From: Pisolithus tinctorius
Taxonomy: Eukaryota > Basidiomycota > Agaricomycetes > Boletales > Pisolithaceae
Assembly (NCBI GenBank): GCA_024663395.1
Contig: JANFAH010000051.1
Span: forward strand, 186,001-250,000
Length of the DNA stretch: 64,000 nucleotides
Reading direction: 5' to 3'
Position numbers and translations under genes: made by a program. The notes beneath the pieces are model-generated. The model worked only from the letters and a program-made list of their open reading frames with translations. It made no database searches and was not told the DNA's origin. Position 1 is the stretch's first letter. Each line of letters begins with the position of its first letter. Shown here piece after piece: positions 46,769 to 59,086 of the stretch.

Positions 46769-48101
46769 ATGTCCTGGACGCTCCTTGACTCACTTGGGAC
46801 ACTGTTGACTGACGTTCTTAGTGTCCCACCCACGTCAGGGACACTCCCACTCAATATATACACGCTCGTTGCGTACGTCTTACCAGCGTGTCTGTCTTAC
46901 TATGTCGTCGCTGTCCTCGTCATTCTCCCCGGCACGCGCATGCTGCGTGTCGCCCTATGGCCGATCATCGTCTTCCTGGCATTTCGTGTTGTGATGTTCA
47001 TCGACTTTTCATGTGGAAATCCTCAAAGGTCGTATTTGAATTTGGTTTCACGGTATGTATGTCCCATCCTTCGCCCCCTTCACTCTCATCGCCAATTCGC
47101 TGCTCGTACTCGGAATCGATATTCTATCTGTGTCTCTTGCGGACCTGTAGATAGCGATGTTTTGCATTGTCTTCCGTACGCTTGATTGGGCATTTTTAAG
47201 GGACCCACTCCAGCGGCCTGCCAGACCTTCGCCCTCAGTCCTCACTGATGCACTCGATCTCGCGACCAACATTCGCGGCGTTGGGTGGAACTGGTCCAAG
47301 GGCCTTCGCTTTCCCCGCGACACGCGTCCCACGTCTCGCTCGCGCTTCGCAATATACGTCTTTCTCTCCGCCCTCTTCCATGGTTTCATATGCGGTTTAT
47401 TCCACACTGCTATACAAGCATTTGCGCTGGAAGCAATCACTAGCTTACGTTGGGACACGATCTTTGACGACACACTTCCCCCCCTGATCCGATACACCCG
47501 ATCCAGTATCATATCCATTCTCACTGCATTCGTTCTTTATGCGAACTTGCAAATGAACTATGACATCGCTACGTTCATTGGTGTCACGGTGATCCAACAA
47601 GATCCTGCACAATGGCCACCCATGTTCGATGAGCCGTGGAAAGCGACCTCGCTGCACGATTTTTGGGGCCACAGATGGCATCAGCTCGCAAGACGGTCAT
47701 TTATCGTACTTGGGGGGCGGCCTTTAGGGTTCCGGTTCGGACGTGTGGGATACGTGGTGGGTTCGTTCCTCGCGTCGGGAATACTTCACGGTGTTGTGGC
47801 GGCGATGCTCAAGCAGAGTGTTGAATGGTGGACTATGCTCTTTTCGTTTGGAATGATGGCTGTCGGTGTTGTTGTCGAGCATGTGTTCACACAGATGACG
47901 GGCAGGAGTGTGGGTGGCTGGATCGGAAGAGTTTGGACGATGGTCTGGTTGTTGATATGGGGGAATTTGATAGTGGACGGGTTTGCGAGAGCGGGGTTGT
48001 TTGTGTCATCTAGCATGTTTGGTACCGCAGCCCCGGCAGAGAGAATCGTGGAGCACTACGTTACAGGGTTGGATAGGTGGTTGAGGGGGCGTGCATCGTA
48101 G
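46769..48101 (+). CDS. wax-synthase-like membrane-bound O-acyltransferase (MBOAT) 1
   Basis: Exon 1 46769-47056 and exon 2 47151-48101, with a 94-nt intron (GTATGT..TAG). The spliced product of 412 residues is fully open. It has several hydrophobic helices (for example YVLPACLSYYVVAVLVIL and WPIIVFLAFRVVMFIDF in exon 1, and WWTMLFSFGMMAVGVVV near the end). The wax-synthase signature SLHDFWGHRWHQLARR lies at residues 263-278, and the presumed catalytic His309 is in LASGILHGVV. Fungal members of this family (MBOAT_2/wax synthase domain) acylate small alcohols such as terpenoids, while other MBOATs acylate secreted peptides. It is an ER-type multi-pass membrane enzyme (inference). It is the only one of the four copies here without a frameshift. 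Confidence 0.9.
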
Positions 48102-49256
48102 CGCTTCCTTTGCCGGACACGATACAACATTTGCTTTTGGAGGGTGCAATGGGCACGAAAGGATGACCATTCCATTCCCAATATTCCCCAATATGAGAAC
48201 TTGGCACAGCGCAGAACGAATTGTTCAGATGGGCAGTTGTATTGCAATGTTCTCCTGCGTTGGACCATCTTCTCTTTGTGCCATGTATGTATGACTGTTT
48301 TGTGCAAACATAGGGGCTCCTCACACGTAGCTTGCAATAGTTGATGGTTCGCCGCGTCCATCCCTCACTGAAAAGAAGCTAATTTTCATTTGACTTCATT
48401 TTACAGATACTCGTAAAATCAGTTCTCGACCAGTAGCAGTCCGATACGTACGGTTGCTCAGCGTTCAGCGCTCAACGGTGGCATGCATTGTTTGATGTTG
48501 ACTTGTCAGGGCATCCTGCGCAGTCACGTGGGCGTAATATTGGCATCCGAAGACTTCTGCAGGTAATCGCCTTGAATTTTATCTCGTTGAGTCATCTGCA
48601 ACAGCAATCAATTCGGACCGTATGCCCATGCACATGAGACGGTATTAGAAGCTCGACAAGGCTCCCCTTCCGGATCGTCGATGGCCAGTTCCATCCATGT
48701 ATTCGCCAGTACGGTTTTCTGCAGACACATAGTTGAGCCCAAGTACGTTTTCCACATGTGAACATGTGCCGGATGAGTCGGTTCGAACTCAGTACATAGA
48801 ATTAAAGGCCTGCTTCGCACAGTTTTTCTCCAGCATATCGTTTCTCCTGCACCAGGGGAAATGACTGGTGTGTTGGCCGCAGCACATAGTACATGGAATA
48901 TTCCTTGAGTAGTGGCCTGCTACTGTATCAACATCCGGCGCAGCCGGATCGTGAGCTCAAAAGGCAAGACGGGTAAGGGCTGCCTGATGCGCTGGTTTAC
49001 CTTGGCCCTGGAGTCGGTCGTATCGAGAGCCTGTACTGCACCCGTGCCCTTACCGACACCTGGAACGTGACCGAGATGTTGATGTTGCGAGCCTGCTGCA
49101 ACCGCAGTACACTTTGTCCCGCAGAAGGGATACCTCGATTAGAAGGGTCGAGGCGCAAAAATGTTGCCCTTCGTAGCCAGAGTCCCCTAACCCATATCTC
49201 CAACACATCAGTCTCACCTCTATCGTTAAAAGCGGCCTCCAAGCTCCTATACGAAC
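48102..49256. repeat. inter-unit spacer and 5' flank of unit 2
   Basis: Contains the 5' flank shared with later units: about 48520-48700 matches 53265-53420 and 58385-58545, and 48820-49256 matches 53540-53938 and 58670-59086. Part of the flank present before units 3 and 4 (52.0-53.2 kb, 57.1-58.3 kb) is absent here, so unit 2 is shorter (3.9 kb between secreted-protein starts, against 4.7 and 5.1 kb). Confidence 0.6.
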
Positions 49257-49761
49257 ATGTTCACCAAAATATTCTTCCCGACCATCGCCGCTACGGCACT
49301 CTTCGTGGCTTCTGCGTCTGCCATTTGCCCGGGGTACAACTTCGGTATCGCCCAGGCTGGCAGCCAAACGAACGGCAACAACGGCATTTATAAGTATTAA
49401 CAGCATCAAGCTGCAAGGGTGCTCACTGGCAGACCATGATCCCAGCGGAAGTATACGACAACTCCTGCAACGTCATTCACCAGGTGACTGGGAAGAACCC
49501 GTACAAAGGGGGCGTGTTGGACTGTAACTCTGCCCAGGCCACCTTCACCGGCTTACACCTTGATAGCGTCAAGTAAGTATTGGCCTTTCACAATTAAACG
49601 CATATGAAATGTTAATGCACTTGACAGCTATGCTTGCAGCCCCGACACTAACGCTGATTCTTGCAATGGCCAAGCTATCCAAGTTTGTGTAAGTTGGGAA
49701 CTATTTTTCTCCCTTACCACAAGTTATAATAAATGCTTTGTAGTGCCACAACGGCAATTGA
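49257..49761 (+). pseudogene. small secreted cysteine-rich protein 2, lost splice donor
   Basis: Same four-exon layout as copy 1, starting at ATG 49257 with a signal peptide and ICPGYNFGIAQAG. The donor of intron 1 reads ATAAGT (49390) instead of GTAAGT, so normal splicing is prevented; reading through meets a TAA a few codons on. In exon 2 the third Cys is replaced by Tyr (TAC at 49502-49504). The last exon gives CHNGN and a stop, like copy 1 and unlike copies 3 and 4. The TATA-like box is also altered. Together this looks like a decayed member, unless an alternative splice form exists. Confidence 0.8.
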
Positions 49762-50640
49762 CCGTGCAATGGCCTTCGAATCTTGGACTGCGAGGTACTC
49801 AGTCGCACGATGTAGACAGCCTTCTCCGTAGCGTACCAAGTGGAGGCTAAATTGGATGGTCAATGGTCAATAATAGAATTGGTGTGTGCGATCACTGTGG
49901 CTCGCTTGAGGGCGAAGATCCCGTTTGGGTGATCATTGATCTCGCCATCATCTTATTGATTTGTGTACAACGGTGCAGGGGTGCCCCATATCGATAAGCC
50001 ATGTGACAATAAGGGGCTCGCGCCGAGAAACAGAGTTCGCCCTTCCACAACACGGTAAGTTATCAACGGGTCGTTGATTCTGCGACGATGATAAACGTGA
50101 GTTGCCCAATAACCTTCAATGACGAGCACGGAGGTCTTTTCGTACCATCAGTCACGGGCACACATTTTATACTTTGCGATGGAGCCCACCGCTAGCAGCA
50201 TTCGGCCCTACGACATGGGACCATTCACCCGTCGATGCCTCTACGGGCTCAACTCAAGTTCTTGCCTGGTGATTGGAGCTGTCTTGCTTTTTGGCTTGTG
50301 CTGCTCTGAGCTGCCGAAAACTACAGTCGCCTTCAAGGAAAAGGCCAATATGTACAGTCCACGCTCACTTACATTCAATGCGAGGATATGTTGTATCTGT
50401 CATACACACCTATCTTGTGTCCGCTACTGTGACGGAGTCTTTGCCGTATTCCAGCGCATGGATGCGCCCTCGCCTACCGGACAGTTTGTACGGTGGTGAC
50501 AATGGATCCTGAGCGCTTTATAGATAGTAAACTTGGGAGTTCGGATACTCCGCAACAGCTGAGAGCTGCTTTTAGGTGTGGAGACGGCAGAGACCCGAAC
50601 TATCATCTTCGTCATCATCGACGACCTGGACAACCGAACG
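49762..50640. repeat. intra-unit spacer 2
   Basis: About 880 bp, matched by 54945-55762 in unit 3. It contains the shared segment translating ITFNDEHGG...FILCDGAH (about 50115-50185) and a block at 50270-50500 with a hydrophobic open frame. No gene called. Confidence 0.5.
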
Positions 50641-51965
50641 ATGGCTTCGGCCGTGCCCTCGACACTCCTCAAGGCGCTTTATACCGACATTCTACGTGTC
50701 CCGCCCACGTCAGCGAGAGTGCCATTCGACATATACACGTTCTTCGCGTACGTGTTACCACCATGTCTTGCTTACCAAGTCGTCGCTGTCCTAGTCATTC
50801 TCCCTGGCACGCGCATGCTGCGTATCGCCCTGTGGCCGCTCATCGTCTTCCTGGCAGTTCGTGTTGAGATGTTCGTCGACTTTTCATGTGGAAATCCTCA
50901 ATGGTCGTTTTTGAATGTCGGCTGTGTGGTATTTGCGTCTCATTCTCCGACCCCTTCAAGTACTCTGATCACCGGTTTGCTGCTTGTCTTTGAAATTGAT
51001 ATTCTATCCTGAGTAGTTGATCATGTTTTGCATTGTCATCCGCACACTCGATTGGGCGTTCGTGAATGGCCCACTCAAGCGACCCATGAGACCTACCTCC
51101 TCCTTCCTCGTCGATGCGATCGACCTCACGGTCAATTTTCGTGGCGTTGGCTGGAACTGGTCCAAGGGCATCCGCTTTCCCCCTGACACGCGCCCTACCT
51201 CTTGCCTACACTTCGCAATATACGTCTTTCTCTCTGCCCTCTTCCATAGTTTCATATGCGGCGTATTCCACATCGCCATACATGCATTTTCCCCGGAAAC
51301 ACTCACCGTCTTGAGCGGAGGCACGATCTTTGACGACACACTTCCTCCCCTGATCCGATACGCCCGATCCAGTATCATATCATCGTCGCTGCATCCGTTG
51401 TCTGTGCGGGCATGCAAACGCGCTACGACATCGGTACATTCATTGGTGTCGTAGTATTCCAACAAGACCCCGCACAATGGCCCCCCCTATTCGACGCACC
51501 GTGGAAAGCGACCTCGCTGCATGATTTTTGGGGTTACAGATGGCATCAGCTTGTGAGGCGAACACTCATCGTGCTCGGAGGGTGGCCATTAGGGTTTGTA
51601 TTCGGACGGGTCGGATACGTGGTGGGCTCGTTCCTAGCGTCGGGGGTACTTCACAACGTTGTACTAGCCACGCTCAATCGTGGCGTTGAATGGTGGACCA
51701 TGCTCCTCTCGTTCGGAATGATGGCTCTTGGTATCATCATCGAGCATACGTTCACGCAGATGACAGGTAGGAAGGTGGGTGGGTGGATTGGGAGGGTGTG
51801 GACGATGGCTTGGTTATTGGTATGGGGAGCATGATAATGGATGGGTTTGCGAGAGCAGGTCTGTTTGCCTGTTGGCGCCCATTTATTACTGCAGCCCCGG
51901 CAAGGTGGATCGTAGAGCGCTATGTTGCAGCGTTGGATAGGTGGCTGAAGGCGTGTGCATCGTAG
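50641..51965 (+). pseudogene. wax-synthase-like MBOAT 2, two single-base deletions
   Basis: Exon 1 50641-50928 and exon 2 51017-51965, with an 88-nt intron. The layout equals copies 3 and 4. One base is lost near 51380 (SSII then out of frame) and another near 51826 (WGN region), so the frame breaks twice. Between them 51412-51834 is open and holds SLHDFWGYRWHQLVRR and ASGVLHNVV with the catalytic His. Ends at the shared stop at 51963-51965. Confidence 0.88.
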
Positions 51966-53938
51966 TGCGGCCTTTGTCGAACATGGTAAGACATTCACTT
52001 GGTTTTGAAACATGCTATTAAATACGAAAGGATGAAAGTTCCCAATATTCCTCGCCGTCAATCGTTATGTCTCTCGTTCGGTATGAGAGCTTGAGCACAG
52101 TGCAGAGCGAATTGCTCACATGGATGGTCGTAAAGCAATGTTCTCTTTTGCAAGATCATGTTCTACTATTTTGTGCAAACTATCGAGTGAGTTGGCCGCT
52201 AACTGCTACCAAGGACAGTCGGAGTTTGCCCCACCTTTCCATTATACCGGGGCTCATTTCCATGACACCACGTCCCGAATTTGTCAATCGGCACGAATAG
52301 GGGTCAAGTCTCTCTTTAACTTCTCGCGCACCCCACTACAGCGGCACGACGGCTGTTCTTCCGGAGCCACTGACGCTTCCTTATGATGTTGATAGAAGTA
52401 CCACCTGGGTATATTCTCCGCAGTCGCGTGTGTAACTTGCAGGGCAAGCACCAAGACAGACCTATCCAACAGCACGCCGCAAGAGTGATTTCTTTCATCG
52501 TGTCCACTGCTTGAGCTCGGCGCAAATACGTCAGGGTATGATTGGTACAGATACTTACCTTCTTCACGGGTTCCGCAAGGTACCTTGCTCTCTACATCCA
52601 TTATGACGTATTGACTGAAACGTTGTAACCCAGATGACGGCAGCCCAGTTCACCTCATCACATGGTTATCAAGCCGGTGCATATTGTGTGCGTGGCTGCC
52701 ATCTGCAATATGCGCATGGTGAAAACACAACACACCAACTACATATTAGCACGTAGACTACTCACTCTTGCCTTGCCAGAAACAGTATAAGCGCTGCGGG
52801 CCAACAACGTGCCTTGACTGCGGTAACTGCTCGGCCCAAATATGTTGCATCAGTATAATCGGCATATACCTGAAGTGGGGCCTCGGAGTCCGACTTGATT
52901 TGAACGAAATCCTCGAGACACTAGTGCTGGGCGGCGAGCCGGCCTGTGGTTAGTAGTGTGTACCCGTCCATCCTCATCGAACGGGTTCGAATTGAACCTA
53001 CGCAGGGATGCCTACAGAGTCCAAATTTGTGCGTTCCACTGCCGGATCGGTTCTTCAGAAGAAGCAACCTCACGCCTTTCTCAGCGTCGATACTCAATAT
53101 TCAATGGTGGCATTCAACGTTTGTCACAATATCCGAGTAGACCGCCAGATTCTGACTGAACCAAGGCAACTCCTGCGTCGGCCAACCATGCCCGGATACT
53201 TTACGAGCAATATATATATAAGAATAAACGCCCAGCTCAAGCTGAGTTGAACTTCTCAGGGTATCCTGCGCAGTCGCCGAAGCATATTGGTATCCGGAGA
53301 CTTCTGCAGGGAACCGCCCTAAATTTTATCACGTCGAGTCGTTTTGCAATAGTAATCAATTCGGACGGCACACCCGTGCGTGTGAAACGGTATTCCGTGC
53401 TCGACCTGGTTGTTCTTGAAGATCTGGGCCTGGATTGGGTGGGTGCCCTTTTTGGCCCTTGTTGGCGGTTTCCATCCTGGTACACAGTAATGAAGTAGGT
53501 TTTGTATATTTGGGTTCTTCGATGCGCAGACTCAAGTGCCTGCTTCGTACAGTTTTTGCCCGGCAGATCGTTTCTCCTGCAATAGATGTTGTGTCTTTTG
53601 TGTTGGCCGCAGCACATATCACCTGTCATATCCTCACTCGGTGGTTGACTACCGTATCAACCTCCAGATCGTGGGCTGAGAAGGTAAGAACGTCTGATGG
53701 AATGATTTGCATACCCCAGTGTGGATACCATAGGGCCTGTATTGCGCCCGTCCCCGAGATGTTGCATCGCAACCGCAGCACACTTGTCTGCGCGGAATGG
53801 ATACCTCGATTGGAAGGATCGAGACTCAGAGAATGTATAAAAGGCTGTCCCCCATAGCCAAAGAGTTCCCCAATCCGCATCTCCAGCCCAACAATCTCAC
53901 TTCTGTCCTTAAAGCCTTCTCTCAGTTCTTACACAACC
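51966..53938. repeat. inter-unit spacer and 5' flank of unit 3
   Basis: About 2.0 kb repeated almost in full at 57093-59086 and again at 62448-64000. It includes blocks at 52370-52610, 52790-52950, 52975-53260 and 53265-53650 found in the same order each time. Open frames in it are short and not preserved between copies, so it is non-coding. TATAAAAG at 53836-53843 is the likely core promoter for the next gene. Confidence 0.65.
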
Positions 53939-54435
53939 ATGTTCGCCAAAACATTCTTCTCCGCCGTCGCTGCATCGGTCCTCTTTGTGGCTTCTGTGTC
54001 TGCCATCTGTCCCGGGTACAAGTTCGGTATCGCTCAGGCTGGCGGCCAAATGAACGGCAACAACGGCGTTTGTAAGTGTTAACAGCACCAAGCTGCACGC
54101 GTGCTCACTGGCAGACCATGATTCCAGGGCAGGTGTACGATAACTCTTGCAACGTCGTTCACCAGGCGACTGGGCAGATGCCGTGCGGTGGTGGCGTGTT
54201 CGACTGCAACTCCGCCCAGACCACCTTCACTGGCTTGCACCTCAATGGCGCCAAGTAAGCGTTGGCCTTTTCAATTGAACGTATTTGAAATGCTAATGCA
54301 CTTGACAGCTATGCTTGCAGCCCCGACACTAATGCTGATTCTTGCAATGGCCAAGCTATTCAAGTCTGTGTAAGTTGGGAACTATTTTTTTCCGCCTCAC
54401 CACAAGTTAAAACAAATGCTTTGTAGTGCCACTGA
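53939..54435 (+). CDS. small secreted cysteine-rich protein 3
   Basis: Exons 53939-54071, 54128-54254, 54309-54369 and 54427-54435, with introns of 56, 54 and 57 nt, give an open 109-residue product. The signal peptide ends ...VASVSA, and the mature protein starts ICPGYKFGIAQAGGQ. Eight Cys are kept in the same order as copy 1, ending VCCH. The stop comes four codons earlier than in copy 1. TATAAAAG lies about 100 bp upstream. Exon sizes of the first three exons (133, 127, 61 nt) are identical to copy 1, which shows strong constraint or recent duplication. Function unknown. Confidence 0.87.
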
Positions 54436-54718
54436 ACGGTAATTAACGGTGCAATGGCCTTCGAATCTGAGACTGTAGAATGTCTGAGCGGCCCGTATTT
54501 ACACGAGCGTGGACATTAGTAATATTTCTAGTTGGATTTTTCAGTGGCGTCTTGTTTACTTAAAACTGCACTCCACTTTTTAATAATCACCTCGAAGTGT
54601 TGCGAAAGATCTGCGAACCAGTGGTATTTTGGCGAGCAACGACGAGTGTGATAGCTTGTACCACAATGGTACGACGTTACTGAATGCGCCCGTGGCATGG
54701 GCTAGGCATCTCTCGGGC

Positions 54719-54935
54719 GTCGACACCGGCCTACACCTTAATGGCGTCGAGTAATTATTGGTCTTTCTCAATTGGCTGCATTTGAAATGTTAATGCACTT
54801 GGTAGCTATGCTTGCGAACCCGACACCAACCCCGATTCCTGCAATGGCCAAGCTATTCAAGTCTGTAAGTTGCAAACTATCTTCTCCCTTTCCACAAGTT
54901 ATAACAAATGCTTTGTAGTGGCACAACGACAATTA
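54719..54935 (+). pseudogene. partial 3' copy of the small secreted protein gene
   Basis: A fragment with the end of exon 2 (TGLHLNGVE), intron 2, exon 3 (YACEPDTNPDSCNGQAIQV) and intron 3 of the secreted protein gene lies about 300 bp after copy 3. There is no exon 1. The exon-3 donor has lost two bases (GTCTGTAAG for GTCTGTGTAAG), and the last exon begins TGG instead of TGC. It is a remnant of a further, mostly deleted unit or of unequal crossing-over. Confidence 0.82.
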
Positions 54936-55762
54936 ACCGTGTAAAAGCCCTCCAATCTTGGACTGCGTGGTACTTAGTAGCACGATGTAGACAACCTTCT
55001 CCGTAGCGTACCAAGTGGAGGCTAAATTCGATGGACGATGGACAATACTAGTACTACTGTGTGCGATCATTGTGCGTTGTACAACGGTGCAGTGGTGCCC
55101 CATATCAATAAGCCATGCGACAAGGAAGTGCTCCAGCCGTGAAACAGAGTTCGTCCTTGCACAACACAGTGAGTTGTCAGCGGGCCGTTGATTTCGCGAC
55201 GATGATACACGTTGGTTGCCCAATAACCTTCAGCGACGAGCATGGGGGGTCTCTGTACCATCAGTCACGGGTACACATTTTATCCTTCTTGATAGAGCCC
55301 ACTGTTAGTAGCAGCCAGCCCTACCACATGGGACTGGTGACCAGTCCATGTCATCTACGGGCTCAGCTCAAGTTCTTGCCTGGTGATTGGAGCTGTCTTG
55401 CTTTTTGACTTGTACTGCTTTGAGCTGCCGAAAATTACATGGTCGCCTTCAAGGAAACGCAAACATGTACAGTAAAGGCTCACTTACATTTACGAGGAGA
55501 TTTTGTATCTGTCATACATACCTGTCTTGTGTCCGCTACTATGACAGAGTCTAACTGCTGCCGTATTCCAGCGCATGGATGCGCCCTCGCCTACCGGACA
55601 GTTTGCGCGGCTGTGATGATGGATCATCCCTGAGCGGTTTATAGTAACTTGCAAGTTCGGATACTGATCTGCAACAGTTGAAAGCTGCTTTTAGGTTTTG
55701 GTGACGGCAGGGACCCGAACTATCACCGTCTCATCATCATCGACGACCTGGGCAACCGAACG
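54936..55762. repeat. intra-unit spacer 3
   Basis: Matches unit 2 spacer (49770-50640) with small indels, including the shared ITF-DEHGG segment (about 55225-55300). No gene. Confidence 0.5.
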
Positions 55763-57092
55763 ATGGCTTTGGCCGTACCCTCGACACTCCTCGAGGCGCC
55801 TTGGACCGACATTCTACGTGTCCCACCCACATCAGCGAGAGTGCCACTCGACATATACACGGTCTTCGCGTATGTCTTACCACTATGTCTTTTTTACCAA
55901 CTTGTCGCTGTCCTAGTCATTCTCCCTGGCACACGCATGCTGCGTATCGCCCTGTGGCCGCTCATCGTCTTTCTTGCGCTTCGCGTTGCGATGTTCGTCG
56001 ATTTTTCACGTGGAAATCCTCAATGGTCGTGTTTGAATGTTGGCTGTGTGGTATTTGTGTCTCATTCTCCGACCCCTTCAAGTACTCTGATCACCATTTT
56101 GCTGCTCGTCTTTGGAATTGATATTCTATCCTGAGTAGATGGTCGTGTTTTGCATTGTCATCCGCACGCTCGATTGGGCGTTCGTGAATGGCCCCACTCA
56201 AGCGACCCGTCAGACCTGCCGCCTCCTTCGTCGTCGATGCGATCGACCTCACGGTCAATGTTCGTGGCGTCGGCTGGAACTGGTCCAAGGGCATCCGCTT
56301 TCCCCCCGATACGCGCCCTTACCTCTCGCCTACGCTTCGCAATATACACTCTCCTCTCCGCTCTCTATCATAGTTTCATATGCGGGGTACTCCACATCGC
56401 CGTACAAGCATTTTCCCCAGAAACACTCACCGTCTTGAGCGGAGGCACGATCTTTGACGACACACTTCCTCCCCTGATCCGATACGCCCGATCCAGTATC
56501 ATATCCACCGTCGCTGCATTCGTTATCTATGCGGACATTCAAGGGCGCTACGACATGGGTACATTCATTGGTGTCACGGTACTCCAACAAGACCCCGCAC
56601 AATGGCCCCCCCTATTCGACGCACCGTGGAAAGCGACCTCGCTGCATGATTTTTGGGGTTACAGATGGCATCAGCTTGTGAGACGAACATTCATCGTGCT
56701 CGGAGGGCGGCCTTTAGGGTTCGTATTCGGACGGGTCGGATACGTGGTGGGATCGTTCCTAGCGTCGGGGGTACTTCACCACCTTGTATTAGCCACGCTC
56801 AATCAGAGCGTTAACTGGTGGACCATGCTTTTCTCATTCGGAATGATGGCTCTTGGTATCATCGTCGAGCATACGTTCACGCAGATGACGGGTAGGAAAG
56901 TGGGTGGGTGGATCGGGAGAGTGTGGACGATGGCCTGGTTGTTAGTATGGGGGAATATGATAGTGGACGGGTTTGCAAGAGCAGGTCTGTTTGCGTCTTG
57001 GGACCCATTTATCACTGCAGCCCCGGCAAGGTGGATCGTTGAGTACTACGTTACAGCGTTGGATAGGGTGGCTGAGGGCGTGTGCATCGTAG
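55763..57092 (+). pseudogene. wax-synthase-like MBOAT 3, three single-base insertions
   Basis: Exon 1 55763-56050 and exon 2 56139-57092, with an 88-nt intron. Insertions at 56191-56194 (CCCC for CCC), near 56319 (CCCTTACC) and at 57066-57068 (GGG for GG) shift the frame three times, and the last one restores the original frame for the shared stop at 57090-57092. The longest open part (to 57106 in the shifted frame) keeps SLHDFWGYRWHQLVRR, ASGVLHHLV and MTGRKVGGWIGRVW. As all three are +1 changes in short homopolymers, sequencing error is a real alternative. Confidence 0.88.
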
Positions 57093-59086
57093 TGCGGCCT
57101 GTGTAGGACATGGTACGACATCTGCTTGGTTTCGAAACATGCTAATAGACACGAAAAGATGATCGTTCCCAAGTATCCCCTACCATCAATCGGAACGTCT
57201 CTCGTTTGGTATGAAAACTTGAGCACAGTGCAGGAACGAATTGCTCACGATGGATGATCGTAAGCAAGGTTCTCTCATGCAAGATCGTGTTCTACTATGT
57301 TGTGCAAACCTATCGAGTGAGTTGGCCGCTAACTGCCACCAAGAATAATCGGGGTTTGCCCCGCCCTTCCATTATACTGGGCCTCATCTCCATGACATCA
57401 CGTCCAATCCCCTAATTTGAAGGAATAGGGGTCAGGTCTATCTTCTCTAACCTCTCGCCCACACTACTACACCTGTTCCTCCAGAGCAACTGACGCTTCT
57501 TTGTGATGCTGATAGAAGGACCGCCGGGCTATACTCTCTGCAATGCCACTTTAGTTGCGCGCGTAACTTGCCGGACAAGCACCAAGGCAGACCTCACCAA
57601 CAGTACGCCGCAAAATTGACTTCTTTCATCGTGCCAACTGCTTGAGCTCGACATAAATGTGTCAGGGTATGATTTGTACGTATACCTACCTTCTTCTTCA
57701 CGGGTTCCACAAGGTATCTTGTTCTCTGCATCCATTATGATGTATTGAGTGAAAAGTTGTGACCCAGATGATGGCAACTCAATTCATGTCATTACATGGT
57801 TGTCAAATTAATGCATATTTCGCACGTGGCTGTCTGCAATATGCGCACGGTCAAAACACAACATACTAACTACACATTAACATGTAGACCACTCACTCTT
57901 GCATTGCCAGAATGGTATAAGCGCTGCGGGCCAACGACGTGCCTTGACTGCGGTAACTGCTCGGCTCAAATACTTTGAATCAGTACAATCGGCACATACC
58001 TGAAGTAGGGCCTCGGAGTCCGACTCGATTTGAACCAAATCATCAAGACACTAGTGCCGGGCAGCGTGCCGGCCTGTGGTTAGTAGCGTGTACTGGTTCA
58101 CACCCATCGAACGGGTTTGATGCCAGAGATGTCTGCAGAGCCCAAATTCGTGCGATTCACCGCCAGACTGGTTCTTCACCAGTAGCAATCTCACTCCTTG
58201 CTCAGCACTGATACTCAGCCATGGCATTTAACGTTTGTCGCAATATGTGAGTAGACCGCTACTAGTAACAGAGACTCTGACAGAACTAAGGCAACCTCCT
58301 GCGTCGGCCAACGGTGTCCGGATGACTCCACCAGCAAATGAACATGTAAGAAAAAACGCCCGACTCAAGCTGACTTGAACTTCTCAGGGTATCCTGCGCA
58401 GTCGCCGGAGCATATTGGCATCCGGGGACTTCTGCAGGGAACCGCCTTAAATTTTTATCACGTCGAGTCGTTTTTGCAATAGTAATCAATTCGGACGGCA
58501 CACCCGTGCGTATGAAACGGTATTCCATGCTCGATCAGGTTGCTCTTGAAAATCTGGGCCGGGATTGGGTGGGTCCCCTTTTTGGTCCTTGTTGGCGGCT
58601 TCCATGCAGGTACACGGTAATGAAGTATGGTTTTGTATATTTGGATTTTTCGATGCACAGACTCAAGTGCCTACTTCGTACAGTTTTTCCCCGGTACATC
58701 GTTTCTCCTGCAATAGATGTTGTGTCTTCTGTGTTGGCCGCAGCACATATCACCTGTCATATCCCCACGCCGTGGTTGACTACCGTATCAACCTCCGGAT
58801 CGTGCGCTGAGAAGGTAAGAATGTCTGATGGAATGATTTGCATACCTCAGTGTGGATGTGACAGGGGCCGGTCGCAGCGAGGGCCTGTATTGCACCCGTC
58901 CCCGAGTTGTTGCATTGCGACCGCAGTACACTCGTCTCCGCGGAAGGGATGCCTCGATTGGAAGGATCGAGACTCAGAGAATGTATAAAAGGCTGCCCCC
59001 CATAGCCAAAGAGTTCCCCAATCCACATCTCCAGCCCAATAATCTCACCTCTATCTTTAAACCCGTCTCTCAGTCCTTAAACTACA
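57093..59086. repeat. inter-unit spacer and 5' flank of unit 4
   Basis: Repeats 51966-53938 with small indels. Has TATAAAAG at 58984-58991 before the next gene. Non-coding. Confidence 0.65.
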
